Origin: Pseudomonas parakoreensis
GTDB lineage: Bacteria > Pseudomonadota > Gammaproteobacteria > Pseudomonadales > Pseudomonadaceae
NCBI RefSeq assembly: GCF_021602155.1
Contig: NZ_BQHY01000028.1
Coordinates: forward strand, 1 to 43,936
Length of the DNA: 43,936 nucleotides
Direction: 5' to 3'
Numbering within the stretch: position 1 is the stretch's first letter; each line of letters begins with the position of its first letter. Shown here in pieces: positions 11,001 through 32,468 of the stretch. Both the position numbers and the translations under genes were made by a program. The notes beneath the pieces were generated by a model. That model did no database searches. It saw only the letters and a list, made by a program, of their open reading frames with translations, and was not told where the DNA came from.

Positions 11001-14000
11001 GGCGCAGCACGTTGCGATGGGCCAGCAACGTGCCCTTCGGTTGACCGGTAGAACCGGAGGTGTAGATCACGTAAGCCAGGTTGTCCGGGCTCATGCGCAC
11101 CTGCGGATTGCTATCGCTGTAGCCTTCCAGACCATCACGTTCCTGATCGAGCATCAGGCTGCACAGCGAATCCGGCACCGGCAGACGACCGAGCAGATGA
11201 CTTTGCGTCAGCAGCAAGGCGATGCCGCTGTCGCCGATCATGTAGCTCAGGCGTTCTTCCGGGTAGGTCGGATCCAGCGGCACATAGGCGCCGCCGGCCT
11301 TGAGAATCGCCAGCAGGCCGACCAGCATGTCGAGGCTGCGCTCCACCGCCAGACCGACGCGCACGTCCGGGCCGACACCGCTGGCAATCAGCTTGTGGGC
11401 CAACTGGTTGGCGCGGCTGTTCAGCTCGCCGTAGCTCAGGGACTGCCCGGCACAGCTCACGGCAATCGCTTGCGGGGCGCGGGCGGCTTGTTGTTCGATC
11501 CGCTGATGCAGGCACTGCTCGCTCGGGAAATCGCGGATGGCCGGGTTCCACTGCTGCAAGGTCGCCGCGTGTTCGGCGGCGTCATGCAGCGGCAGTTCGG
11601 CAATGCGCTGAGCGCAGTCGGCGACGATGCCTTGCAGCAGACGGGTCCAGTGCTGCGCCAGGCGTTCGATGGTTTCGACGTCGAACAGATCGGTGGCATA
11701 GGTCAGCTCGGCCCAGACGTTGTCGCTCGATTCAAAAGTGTTCAGGGTCAGGTCGAACTGCGCGGTACTGGACGCCCAAGGCAAGCCTTCAATCGCCAGT
11801 TTTGGCAGACGCGTGGCGCCCTGCGCCTGACGCACCTGGCTCTGATGGTTGTGCATCACCTGGAACAGCGGGCTGTGGCTGAGGCTGCGTTCCGGTTGCA
11901 GCGCGTCGACCAGTTGCTCGAACGGCAGATCCTGATGCGCCTGCGCACCCAGCACCGTATTTTTCACTTGCTGCAGCAGGCTGCGGAACGTCTGCTGACT
12001 GTCGAACTCGGCCTTCAGTACTTGGGTGTTGACGAAGAAGCCGATCAGGCCTTCGGTCTCGACCCGGTTGCGGTTGGCCACCGGCACCCCGACGCGGATA
12101 TCGACCTGACCGCTGTAGCGATGCAGCAAGGTCTGGAACGACGCCAGCAACAGCGCAAACAGCGTGACGTTCTCGCGCTGCGCCAGTTGCTTGAGCGCGG
12201 TGGCCAGTTCGAGGCTCAGCGGGATCTCGCGACGGGCGCCGCGATAGCTCTGCTCGGCTGGACGCGGACGGTCGGTCGGCAACTCCAGCAGCGGTTGATC
12301 GCCAGCGCCGAGTTGTGCGGTCCAGTAGCTCAATTGACGCTCGCGTTCACCGGCGTCCATCCACTGTTTCTGCCACGCGGCGTAGTCGGCGTATTGCACC
12401 GGCAGCGCCGGTAATTGCACGCGCTGGCCCTGGCTGTGGGCGGCATACAACGCCACCAGCTCATCGACCATGACATTCATCGACCAGCCATCGGCAACGA
12501 TGTGATGCAGGGTGATGACCAGCGCGTGGTCATCGGCGGCCAGGCGCAGCAGTTTGACCCGCAACAACGGGCCTTGCTGCAGATTGAACAGGTGCAGGGT
12601 TTCGGCGGCGGCCAGCGCTTGCAGCGCCGCCTCGTCGAGATCCGCTGCCACCTCCTGTACCTGCAGATCGAGCGTGCCATGAGCCTGGATCACTTGCAGG
12701 GTCTGCCCCTGTTGTTCGACGAAGCAGGTGCGCAGCGATTCGTGGCGCTCGATCAGCGCGTCGAAGCTGCGCTGCAACGCCGGCAGATCCAGCTCACCGC
12801 GCAGACGCAACGCCGCCGGCACGTGATAAGCGGTGCTGGTCGGTTGCAGTTGCCAGAGGAACCATTGACGTTCCTGGGCATAGGACAGCGCTAGCGGTTG
12901 CAGACGTGGCAACGCAACAATCGGCGGCTCCTGATGCGCCTGATCGACACCCAGCGCGGCGACAAAATCTTCCAGCGTGCTGTGTTCGAACAACGTGCGC
13001 AGCGGCACCTGCACGTTCAGCGCCTGACGCACCCGCGAGACCACTTGCGTGACCAGCAACGAGTGGCCGCCCAGTTCGAAGAAGTTGTCGCTCAGGCCTA
13101 CGCGATCAAGCTTGAGCACCGCTTGCCAGATCTCGGCGACGCTGTGTTGAGTGGCGGTTTGCGGGGCGATGTAAGTCGATTGCAGTTGGCTGGCGTCAGG
13201 TGCCGGCAAGGCTTTGCGGTCGACTTTGCCGTTCGGCGTCAGTGGCAGTTGCGCGAGGAACAACAGGTGCGCCGGCACCATGTATTCCGGCAGTTCGGCC
13301 TTGAGGCTGGCTTTCAATTCGGCGCGCAGTTCGCCTTCATCAAAAGCGTCGGCGGTCGACACCACATAGCCGACCAGTTGCGGTCCGGTCGGGCCGTCCT
13401 GAGCGACTACGACGGTTTCGCGCACGCTGTCGAGGGCGAGCAAACGCGCTTCGATCTCGCCGAGTTCAATCCGGAAACCACGGATTTTCACCTGATGGTC
13501 GATCCGCCCGATGTACTCGATCACGCCTTCGGCGCGGTAACGGGTCAGGTCGCCGGTGCGGTACAGGCGCGCGCCGGATTGCGAAAAGGGATCCGGGACA
13601 AAACGTTCGGCAGTCAGGCTCGGGCGCTGGAAGTAACCACGAGCGAGGCCGTCGCCGCCGATCAGCAATTCCCCCGGGGCGCCGAGCGGATTGAGCTCAA
13701 GGTCGCTGCCGAGGATGTACAACGCGGTGTTGTCGATCGGTGTGCCGAGGAATGGACGGCTGTTGTCCGCACTCAAGGCGTGCTGCGCCGACCAGATGGT
13801 GGTTTCGGTCGGGCCGTAGAGGTTCCACACGCTCGGCGTCAGTGCGAGCATCCGTTGCGCCAGTTCCTGCGGCAGCGCTTCACCGCCACAGAGGAACGTG
13901 CGGCCCGCCAGGATGGGCGCCTGTTCGTTGTCCAGCAGCATGCGCCAGGTCGAAGGCGTGGCTTGCAGCGTCGTCACGGCGTGACGCTCGATCAGTTCGA

Positions 14001-16217
14001 GCACCGCTTGCGGGTCTTGATGCACGTCCTTGCCAGTCAGTACCACACAAGCGCCGGCCAGCAATGGAGCGTAGATTTCCAGGCCGAAAATATCGAATGA
14101 GAAGGTGGTCAGCGACAGCATGCGATCCGTGGCCACGATGCCCGGCTGCTCGATCATGCTCGCGACAAAGTTGCTCAGCGCCGCGTGGCGCACCATCACG
14201 CCTTTCGGTTTGCCGGTGGAACCGGAGGTGTAGATCGTGTAGGCCAGGTGCTCGCCATTGACTGCAACGTCCGGCGCGCTCTGTGGATAAGCCGCCAGCC
14301 ACTCGCGCGGTTGATCCAGCAGCAGCGTTTGCACGCCCGGCGGGATCGGCAACTGCGCCTGCAAATGGCTTTGGGTCAGCAGCAATGGCAGGCCGCTGTC
14401 CTCGATCATGTAGGCCAGGCGATCCTGTGGATACGCAGGGTCCAGCGGCACATAAGCGCCGCCGGCCTTGAGGATCGCCAGCAGGCCGACGAGCATTTCC
14501 ACGCTGCGCTCGACGGCGATACCGACCAATTGATCCGGGCCGACACCGGCCTCGATCAGCTTGTGCGCCAGTTGACTGGAGCGGGCATCCAGCTCGGCGT
14601 AGCTCAGCACGTGTTCGCCGATGATCAATGCAGTGGCTTGCGGCGTTTGCTGCGCACGTCGGGAGAAATCCTGCTGCACGCATTCGGCTTGCGTGCTGCG
14701 GTCAGCGATGCGCAGCCAATCCTGCAACAGCACGCCGTGTTCGGCGCTTTCCAGCAACGGCAATTCGCCGACGCGCTGGCTCGGTGCGGCGACGATGCCG
14801 CGCAGCAAGTTCTGCCAGTGACGCGCCAGGCGCTCGACGGTTTCAGCTTTGAACAGATCAGTGGCGTAGATCAGCTCGGCGGCAAAGCCGTCGCTGGACT
14901 CGTAGGTATTCAGCGTCAGATCGAACTGCGCGGTGCGCCCTTCCCACTGCACATCCTCGACACTCAGTTGCGGCAACTGCGCCGCGCTGCGGCCTTGGTC
15001 TCGGCTGGTCTGGTGGTTGAACATCACCTGGAACACCGGGCTGTGGCTCAGGCTGCGCTCCGGTTGCAAGGCTTCGATCAGTTGCTCGAACGGCAGATCC
15101 TGATGCGCCTGCGCAGCCATCGCCGCCTGCTTGACCTGAGCCAGCAACTGGTTGAACGGCAACTGCCCGCTGACCTCGGCATTCAGCACTTGCGTGTTGA
15201 CGAAGAAGCCGATCAGGCCTTCGGTCTCGACCCGGTTACGGTTGGCGGTCGGCACCCCGACGCGAATCTGCGCCTGTCCGCTATAGCGATGCAACAACGC
15301 CTGGAACGACGCCAGCAGCAGCATGAACAGGCTCGCACCTTCGCGCTGCGCCAGCTGTTTGAGGGCATTACCGAGGTCTGCCGGCAGGTTCAGTTCCAGC
15401 CGCGCACCGTGCAGGCTTTGCACGGCCGGACGCGGGAAATCGATCGGCAGTTCCAGCACCGGCTGCTCGCCGTCCAGGGTCTTGACCCAGTAGGCCAACT
15501 GGCGCTCACGCTCGCCCGCTTCCAGCCAGTGGCGCTGCCAGATCGCGTAGTCGGCGTACTGTATTTCCAGTTCCGGCAGGCTCAGCGGCTGCCCGGCGGT
15601 GTCGGCGGCGTAATGCTGGATCAGCTCGTTGACCAGGACTTTGATCGACCAGCCATCGGCGATGATGTGGTGCTGGATCAGCACCAGCACATGGTCGTCT
15701 TCCGCCACTTTCAGCAGCGCCACCCGCAGCAGCGGGCCCTGCTGCAAATTGAACGGGCGTGCGGTTTCGCTCTCGACGAAGGCCTTGATCGCGGCGCCTT
15801 CACCGGCGGCGTCGAGGCCCTCCGGCAATGGCGTCAGGCTGATGCTCAGCGGCAGCGGCGGATGAATCACCTGGCAAAAGCTTTCACCCTGTTCGGCAAA
15901 AGTGGTGCGCAGGCTTTCATGGCGCGCCGCCACTGCGTTGAAGCTGCGCTCCAGCGCTGCCACATCCAGCCGGCCCTTGAGGCGCAGGGCGCTGGGGATG
16001 TGATACGCAGTGCTGTGCGGGTCCATTTGCCAGAGGAACAGTTGACGTTCCTGAGCATACGACAGAGGAATCGCCGCAAACCCGGAACGTGTTTCCGGGA
16101 TCGGCAGGTTGGCCGGAGAGACACCCTCTTCGAGCATCTTTTCCAGGTACAGCTTACGTTTGTCCAGCGGCAGAGTGATAAAGCGCTTGGCTACCCTCAA
16201 AGCAACACTCTTGTCCA

Positions 16218-16218
<1 letters not shown>
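1222..16218 (-). CDS. pvdD: Pyoverdine side-chain non-ribosomal peptide synthetase, four modules with terminal thioesterase
   Basis: This 4998-aa cytoplasmic megasynthetase adds the last four residues of the pyoverdine peptide and releases it. Domain order (approximate residues): C 50-480, A 500-1005, PCP Ser1053; C 1105-1540, A 1560-2080, PCP Ser2128, E 2175-2625; C 2640-3080, A 3090-3585, PCP Ser3626; C 3690-4130, A 4150-4640, PCP Ser4682; TE with Ser4813 (GWSLGG) and His4971 (GHFQIP). Predicted substrates are Gly, Thr (epimerised to D), Ala and hydroxyornithine. Start: the ATG shares one base with the preceding TGA, with GGAGG upstream inside the previous gene, so the two synthetases are translationally coupled. 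A single TE argues against a typical Pseudomonas lipopeptide synthetase, which usually ends in tandem TEs. The symbol pvdD follows the convention for the releasing synthetase; some genomes would call it pvdJ or leave it unnamed. Confidence 0.9.
2014..5163 (-). other. NRPS module 7 (C-A-PCP), predicted hydroxyornithine-type residue
   Basis: The extracted code is DGEACGGVTK, identical to module 2. I assign it to an N-hydroxyornithine-type residue because a pyoverdine needs two bidentate iron ligands besides the chromophore and only these two modules can supply them. At the release position this would give cyclo-OHOrn. Lysine is the main alternative reading of the code. The C domain (YRLSPMQQGMLF, HHILIDGWS) resembles those that follow E domains although the preceding module has none. 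Confidence 0.65.
5164..8313 (-). other. NRPS module 6 (C-A-PCP), predicted alanine
   Basis: The code reads DLWNNALTYK, an alanine code identical to that of module 3 in the other synthetase. The C domain has the YPLSAMQQGMLF and HHILMDGWS features seen after E domains (DCL). The PCP has the LGGDS form that elsewhere in this line always precedes an E domain, except in the terminal module, yet no E domain follows. The A-domain core is nearly identical at DNA level to that of module 3. Confidence 0.85.
8314..12918 (-). other. NRPS module 5 (C-A-PCP-E), predicted threonine, epimerised to D
   Basis: The extracted specificity code is DFWNVGMVHK, a standard threonine code. The PCP carries LGGDS, and an epimerisation domain follows (HHLAVDGVSWR and the NYLGQFD region). 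The incorporated residue is therefore expected to be D-allo-Thr. The upstream C domain is of the LCL kind, as expected after glycine. Confidence 0.85.
12919..16218 (-). other. NRPS module 4 of the line (C-A-PCP), predicted glycine
   Basis: First module of the second synthetase. The binding-pocket residues I extract (235, 236, 239, 278, 299, 301, 322, 330, 331, plus assumed Lys517) read DILQLGLIWK, the classic glycine code. The N-terminal C domain begins LSYAQERQLFLWQ, of the LCL kind, fitting an L-Ala donor from the preceding synthetase. The PCP motif is LGGHS, and no E domain follows. Confidence 0.85.
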
Positions 16219-28538
<12,320 letters not shown>

Positions 28539-28593
28539 TTCTCAGCATCCGGATCAGTAGGCAGGAAGCACAAAGGCACGTCGTCCCTATAAA

Positions 28594-28619
28594 ACGAATG
28601 CAGACCGGAAAAATTAGCG
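28594..28619 (-). promoter_or_regulatory. Candidate PvdS (iron-starvation sigma) promoter of the first synthetase gene
   Basis: On the minus strand CTAATTTTT is followed by CGT with a 15-nt gap after TAATT, or 16 nt if the box is read as CTAAT. The consensus is TAAAT-N16-CGT. The first seven bases match those of the thioesterase promoter (CTAATTT). It ends about 55 nt before the ATG. It is degenerate, so less certain than the two other boxes at this locus. Confidence 0.6.
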
Positions 28620-28677
28620 AATGAGAACAAGTGTCAGGCGGGAGGTAGTGCGGGGAATTTCAGATCTGCGAAATACC

Positions 28678-28769
28678 CTGTGGGAGCGAGCTTGCTCGCG
28701 AAAGCGGCATGTCTGCCAATACAGATGTTGACTGATATTGCGTCTTCGCGAGCAAGCTCGCTCCCACAG
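28678..28769. repeat. REPIN-type inverted repeat
   Basis: Two REP arms in opposite orientation (ctgtgggagcgagcttgctc at the left, gagcaagctcgctcccacag at the right) separated by about 50 bp. It fills the gap between thioesterase stop and synthetase promoter and may stabilise or end the thioesterase transcript. Confidence 0.85.
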
Positions 28770-28781
28770 GTTCTACGGCGT

Positions 28782-29516
28782 TCAGGCGATTGCGGCCATG
28801 ATATGCCGGCGATGATGTCCTTCCAGTTGATCCTTGATCACCTTCAGCACTTTGGCTTCATGCTCATGAATGAAAAAGTGCCCGCCGGCGAGCATGTCCA
28901 CCGAAAAGCTGCCGCGGGTTTCCTTGCTCCAGCCGATCAGTTGCTCGGTGGTCGCGCGATCCGCCTTGCCGCCCAGCACATGCACCGGGCAGTTGAGCAA
29001 CGGCCGTTGCAACGGTTCAAATTTGCCGCAGAGCAGGAAGTCGGCGCGCAGGATCGGCAGGGTCAGGCTCATCAGCTCGGCATTGGCCAATACCTCTTCA
29101 CTGGTGCCGTTGAGTGTGCGCAATTGATCGATCAGTTCGGCGTCGGTTTTCGGCTCGGCGAAACCGCGATCGTAATCGGCGCGCATCGTCGGCGCCGCCG
29201 TGCCCGAGGCAAACAGCGCCACCGGTTCCGGACAGCCCAATGCGCGCAGCGCGTGAGCGATTTCGCAGGCCAGCAGCGCGCCCAGGCTATGGCCGAACAA
29301 CGCATACGGCACCTTGAGATTGGGCCGCAATTCCTTGGCCAACTGCATCGCCAGCGCCCGCATATCCGTGTGCAGCGGCTCGTCGAAACGCGCACCGCGC
29401 CCCGGCAGCTCCACCGGTTGCAATTGCAGCCATTGCGGCAGTTTTGGCCGCCAGCGGCTGTAGACCATGGCGCTGGCGCCGGAGTACGGCAGGCACAGCA
29501 GGGTCAGCTTGTTCAC
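28782..29516 (-). CDS. pvdG: Type II thioesterase of the pyoverdine system
   Basis: A 244-aa GrsT/PvdG-like editing thioesterase that frees carrier proteins from wrong or stalled acyl groups. Catalytic residues are visible: Ser77 in FGHSLGA, His213 in AGGHFF, and an Asp in GGKADRAT. The start is GTG with GAGGAAAA seven bases upstream. The gene lies upstream of the synthetases on the same strand with its own PvdS-type promoter. In P. aeruginosa pvdG sits with pvdL; here it sits with the side-chain synthetases, so the symbol rests on family and context, and a second paralogue elsewhere is possible. Confidence 0.88.
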   Translation of the reverse strand: MNKLTLLCLPYSGASAMVYSRWRPKLPQWLQLQPVELPGRGARFDEPLHTDMRALAMQLAKELRPNLKVPYALFGHSLGALLACEIAHALRALGCPEPVALFASGTAAPTMRADYDRGFAEPKTDAELIDQLRTLNGTSEEVLANAELMSLTLPILRADFLLCGKFEPLQRPLLNCPVHVLGGKADRATTEQLIGWSKETRGSFSVDMLAGGHFFIHEHEAKVLKVIKDQLEGHHRRHIMAAIA

Positions 29517-29552
29517 CCGGCTTTTCCTCGAAAAATGTGTCTGTAGAGAGAA

Positions 29553-29576
29553 ACGGATTACGCCCCCGGCAAATTA
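29553..29576 (-). promoter_or_regulatory. PvdS-type promoter of the thioesterase gene
   Basis: On the minus strand TAATT, exactly 16 nt, then CGT; one mismatch to the TAAAT-N16-CGT iron-starvation box. It lies about 37 nt before the GTG start. It stands back-to-back, with a 12-nt gap, to the plus-strand PvdS box of the oxygenase gene. Confidence 0.75.
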
Positions 29577-29588
29577 GTCGCGCGCCGG

Positions 29589-29612
29589 TAAATTGCGCCA
29601 ACAGGCGCTCGT
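29589..29612 (+). promoter_or_regulatory. PvdS-type promoter of the SCP2-JmjC oxygenase gene (exact consensus)
   Basis: TAAAT at 29589-29593, a 16-nt spacer and CGT at 29610-29612 match the P. aeruginosa iron-starvation box in every consensus position. The GTG start follows 38 nt downstream. This predicts transcription by PvdS sigma when iron is scarce. Confidence 0.85.
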
Positions 29613-29649
29613 TAACTGTTCAGGCCAAAACCAATAATGAGGATTCACC

Positions 29650-30783
29650 GTGGACCTGCAGAGCATCCTGGGCAAGTTGTTCGCCAACGCCGGTGCCGTC
29701 GGCATCGAAGGCGTTTTCCAATTCGTGTTTGGCCCGCAGCAGGCCTACTGGTCGGAGGTCAAGGCCAGCAGTCGCACCGCACCCGGACGCCATCCCAGCC
29801 CCGACGTGACCATTGAAGTCGCCGAGGGTGATTTTCTCGGGATCATGGGCGGCCGGGTCAATGTCGAAGAACTGTTCGCCAGCGGCCGTCTGAAAATCGG
29901 CGGCAACATGGGCCTGGCGACGCTGCTGCCGCAGATCATCGAGCACGCGATGCACGGTGGCGCCGTGGCGCAAAAAGTCGACATGAACAAGCGCTACCCG
30001 ACCCCGCCGCGCTTCAGTGAACAACTCACCGCCGGGCTGCCGGTCCAGACCCGCGTCGAGCGTGTTGCCCGCAGTGAGTTGTCGGTCAGCGAATTCAAAA
30101 GCCAATACTTGCCCAACGGCATCCCGGTGGTGATCAGCAATGCCCTGCAGGACTGGCCGCTGTTCAAGCTCAGTCGTGAAGAGTCGCTGGTGCATTTCGC
30201 CGAATTGCAGGGCATCACCCGCCACGGCGATTACGTGAAGAAGACCTTTTCCACCGAACGTGATTTCCGCTCGACGTCGATGGCCGAGTTCATTGCCTCA
30301 CTCGACCAACCGGCAGTCAAAAGCGCCGACGGCGAACCACCGGCCTACATGGGCAACAACATCCTGCCGGCGCAATTGCTGCAGCAGATCAAGTACCCGC
30401 CCTACTTCGATGCCTCGCTGTTCATCCCGCCTCGGATCTGGATCGGCCCCAAAGGCACGCTGACGCCGCTGCACCGCGACGACACCGACAACCTGTTCGC
30501 GCAGGTCTGGGGCCAGAAGCAGTTCACCCTCGCCGCCCCACATTACCGCGAGGCGCTGGGCACCTGGTCGACCGCGCCAAAAGGTGGCCTGGACGGCTGC
30601 GACTTCAACCCCGATGCGCCGGACTACCAGCGCTTTCCTGCGGCACGCGATGTGACGTTCCTGCGCGTGACGCTGGAAGCCGGGGATCTGCTGTTTTTGC
30701 CGGAGGGCTGGTTCCATCAGGTGGAGTCGGTGTCAACGTCACTGTCGGTGAATTTCTGGGTGAATTCGGGTCGGGGTTGGTAA
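29650..30783 (+). CDS. SCP2-like domain fused to a JmjC/cupin_8-type Fe(II) oxygenase, PvdS-controlled
   Basis: A 377-aa protein. Residues about 1-110 resemble an SCP2 lipid-binding domain (FGPQQAYWSEVK ... EGDFLGIMGGRVN). Residues about 140-375 form a cupin/JmjC fold with the iron triad His275-x-Asp277 (PLHRDDTDN) and His356 (GWFHQVES). Such enzymes use Fe(II), 2-oxoglutarate and O2 to hydroxylate amino-acid side chains. The start is GTG, with GAGG 7 nt upstream. It is divergent from the pvdG-like gene with an exact PvdS box, so it probably acts on pyoverdine, a precursor or an iron-stress target. N-hydroxylation of ornithine is the job of flavoenzyme PvdA, so the substrate is open. I recognise no established gene symbol. 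Confidence 0.85.
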   Translation: MDLQSILGKLFANAGAVGIEGVFQFVFGPQQAYWSEVKASSRTAPGRHPSPDVTIEVAEGDFLGIMGGRVNVEELFASGRLKIGGNMGLATLLPQIIEHAMHGGAVAQKVDMNKRYPTPPRFSEQLTAGLPVQTRVERVARSELSVSEFKSQYLPNGIPVVISNALQDWPLFKLSREESLVHFAELQGITRHGDYVKKTFSTERDFRSTSMAEFIASLDQPAVKSADGEPPAYMGNNILPAQLLQQIKYPPYFDASLFIPPRIWIGPKGTLTPLHRDDTDNLFAQVWGQKQFTLAAPHYREALGTWSTAPKGGLDGCDFNPDAPDYQRFPAARDVTFLRVTLEAGDLLFLPEGWFHQVESVSTSLSVNFWVNSGRGW

Positions 30784-30809
30784 CCCATTCGCTGTCTGTG
30801 TGGATAACT

Positions 30810-30947
30810 CTGTGGCGAGGGGATTTATCCCCGATCGACTGCGCAGCAGTCGCAAACTCACCCGGCACGCTTCTTCTCAAGGAAAGAGCTGGCTGGATTT
30901 GGGGCTGCTTCGCGGCCCATCGGGGATAAATCCCCTCACCCCAACAG
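30810..30947. repeat. REPIN-type inverted repeat
   Basis: Left arm ctgtggcgaggggatttatc followed by tgcgcagcag; right arm cggggataaatcccctcacc. It lies between two convergent genes. The same element occurs in the opposite orientation at 36808-36942. Confidence 0.85.
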
Positions 30948-30962
30948 CTCATCAATGCCGGG

Positions 30963-32135
30963 TTATTTCAGGTGCCGATAGCTCTGAAACGCCGACGCCA
31001 ACACCACCGCCCCCGCCACAATCGCCAGCCAGAAACCGCTACGCGCGCCAAACGCGTCCACCAGCGCGCCGGAGCCGGCGGCGCCGATCGCCACGCCGAT
31101 GCTCAACCCCGTCACCAGCCAGGTCAGCCCTTCAGTCAGTTTGGCTGGCGGCACAATACGCTCGATCAACGCCATGGCAACAATCAGCGTCGGCGAAAAG
31201 AACAATCCCGCGACAAACACTGCCAGCGACAAGCTGACAATATTGCTCGCCAGCAACAACGGCAGCGTGGTCACCGCCGTCGCCACGCCGCCGTACAGAA
31301 ACAGCCTCGGCAACGGCAGTGTCGAACGCATCGCGCCGAAAGCGATACCCGCCAGACACGAACCGATGGCGTACACCGACAACACGATGCTCGCCGCCGC
31401 CGGCTGGCCCTGCTGCTGGGCGAAGGCGACGCTGACCACATCGACCACGCCAACGATGATGCCCATGGCGAGCATCAGCGCCAGCAGCCATTGCACGTCG
31501 GTCGAGCGAATGATCGAACCTTGCTGCTGTGATTCCTGCGGGTGCACCGCCGGCTCGGTGCTGCGCTGGGCGACAAACGCGGTCACCCCGATTGCCAGCG
31601 CCAGCAGCGCGGCCAACGGCCCGGCCTCGGGAAACGCCACCACGCACAAGCCCACTGACAGTGGCGGGCCAACGATGAAACAAACCTCATCGAGTACCGA
31701 TTCCAGCGCATAGGCGGTCTGCAATTGCGGCTGGCCACGATAGATCTCGGTCCAGCGCGCACGCACCATCGCCGACATGCTCGGCATGCACCCGGCCAGC
31801 GCGGCGAAGATGAACAGCGTCCAGGTCGGCGCCTGCAAACGCGTGCACAACAGCAACATCAACAGCGCCCCGCCACCGATCAACGCCGACAACGGCAGCA
31901 CGTTGCCCTGGCCGTAACGATCCACCAGCCGCGACACCTGCGGTGCACAAAACGCCGTGGCCAGGGCAAACGTCGCCGCCACTGCACCGGCCAGTGCGTA
32001 CCCGCCCTTGAGTTGCGAAAGCATGGTGATCACGCCGATGCCGGTCATGGAAATCGGCATGCGCGCGATCATCCCGGCCAGAACAAAGGCACGGGCGCCG
32101 GGGGCGGTGAATAATTCGCGGTAGGGGTTTGCCAT
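30963..32135 (-). CDS. Major facilitator superfamily transporter
   Basis: A 390-aa inner-membrane protein with about twelve hydrophobic segments and a central soluble loop (PAVHPQESQQQGSIIRS) splitting two six-helix halves, as in MFS drug/proton antiporters. The N-terminal half has RLVDRYGQGNVLP, a loop 2-3 A-motif-like stretch. The start at MANPYREL is chosen because GAGG lies nine bases before it and the in-frame extension upstream is polar and not MFS-like. The gene is convergent with the oxygenase gene and divergent from the terpene synthase gene. No PvdS box was seen in front. Substrate unknown. Confidence 0.85.
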   Translation of the reverse strand: MANPYRELFTAPGARAFVLAGMIARMPISMTGIGVITMLSQLKGGYALAGAVAATFALATAFCAPQVSRLVDRYGQGNVLPLSALIGGGALLMLLLCTRLQAPTWTLFIFAALAGCMPSMSAMVRARWTEIYRGQPQLQTAYALESVLDEVCFIVGPPLSVGLCVVAFPEAGPLAALLALAIGVTAFVAQRSTEPAVHPQESQQQGSIIRSTDVQWLLALMLAMGIIVGVVDVVSVAFAQQQGQPAAASIVLSVYAIGSCLAGIAFGAMRSTLPLPRLFLYGGVATAVTTLPLLLASNIVSLSLAVFVAGLFFSPTLIVAMALIERIVPPAKLTEGLTWLVTGLSIGVAIGAAGSGALVDAFGARSGFWLAIVAGAVVLASAFQSYRHLK

Positions 32136-32468
32136 GGGTACAGCCTCATCAGGGGCCGCCAAGTTGCCATAAAGGTTGCTGAGCGTGGAAGCGGGGAATT
32201 GTTGGTGGAATGTGAAGGCGCGAAACTCGACACCTTGCGATTCCAGGCACTCTCCGAGGATCTCTCCCCAAGACCAATGGCATTGCCGCCGACGTCTGGA
32301 ATCACATAACCAATAATCGAAAATCGCGCACACCTGTCAGGTTTTACAGGTGCCTTTGCATGCGATTGCAGTTCTCATGAGGCCTTGACTCAATGGCGTA
32401 CCGCTCCTGAATGAACGGGCAACTGCTCTTGAGCCTATCCCGTAGCGCACGCGCCAAGGAGCCTTGCC
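32136..32468. promoter_or_regulatory. Divergent control region with a 20-bp dyad
   Basis: A 333-bp gene-free stretch between the MFS gene and the idi-terpene synthase gene. It contains CACCTGT (32331-32337) and ACAGGTG (32346-32352) as an inverted repeat, an isolated TTGACT (32384-32389) that could be a -35 box, and AAGGAG (32456-32461) as the ribosome site of the plus-strand gene. No PvdS box was found. A closely similar dyad lies before the unknown gene at 43164. Confidence 0.55.

Noticed and set aside
7636-12414. Very long open frame (about 1590 codons) on the plus strand, and similar ones at 16674-20057 and 3520-5541
   Set aside because: They lie entirely opposite the synthetase genes, whose high-GC codon pattern keeps the opposite strand open. 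Their products are rich in Arg, Gln and His with no recognisable domain.
28678-28769. Inverted repeats as CRISPR or insertion-sequence ends
   Set aside because: They are single inverted pairs with REP-type arms, with no spacers, no transposase and no target-site duplication.
32136-32333. N-terminal extension of the MFS protein starting at 32333
   Set aside because: The extension is polar and Cys/Arg-rich. A GAGG ribosome site and MANPYREL start at 32135 give the normal MFS length.
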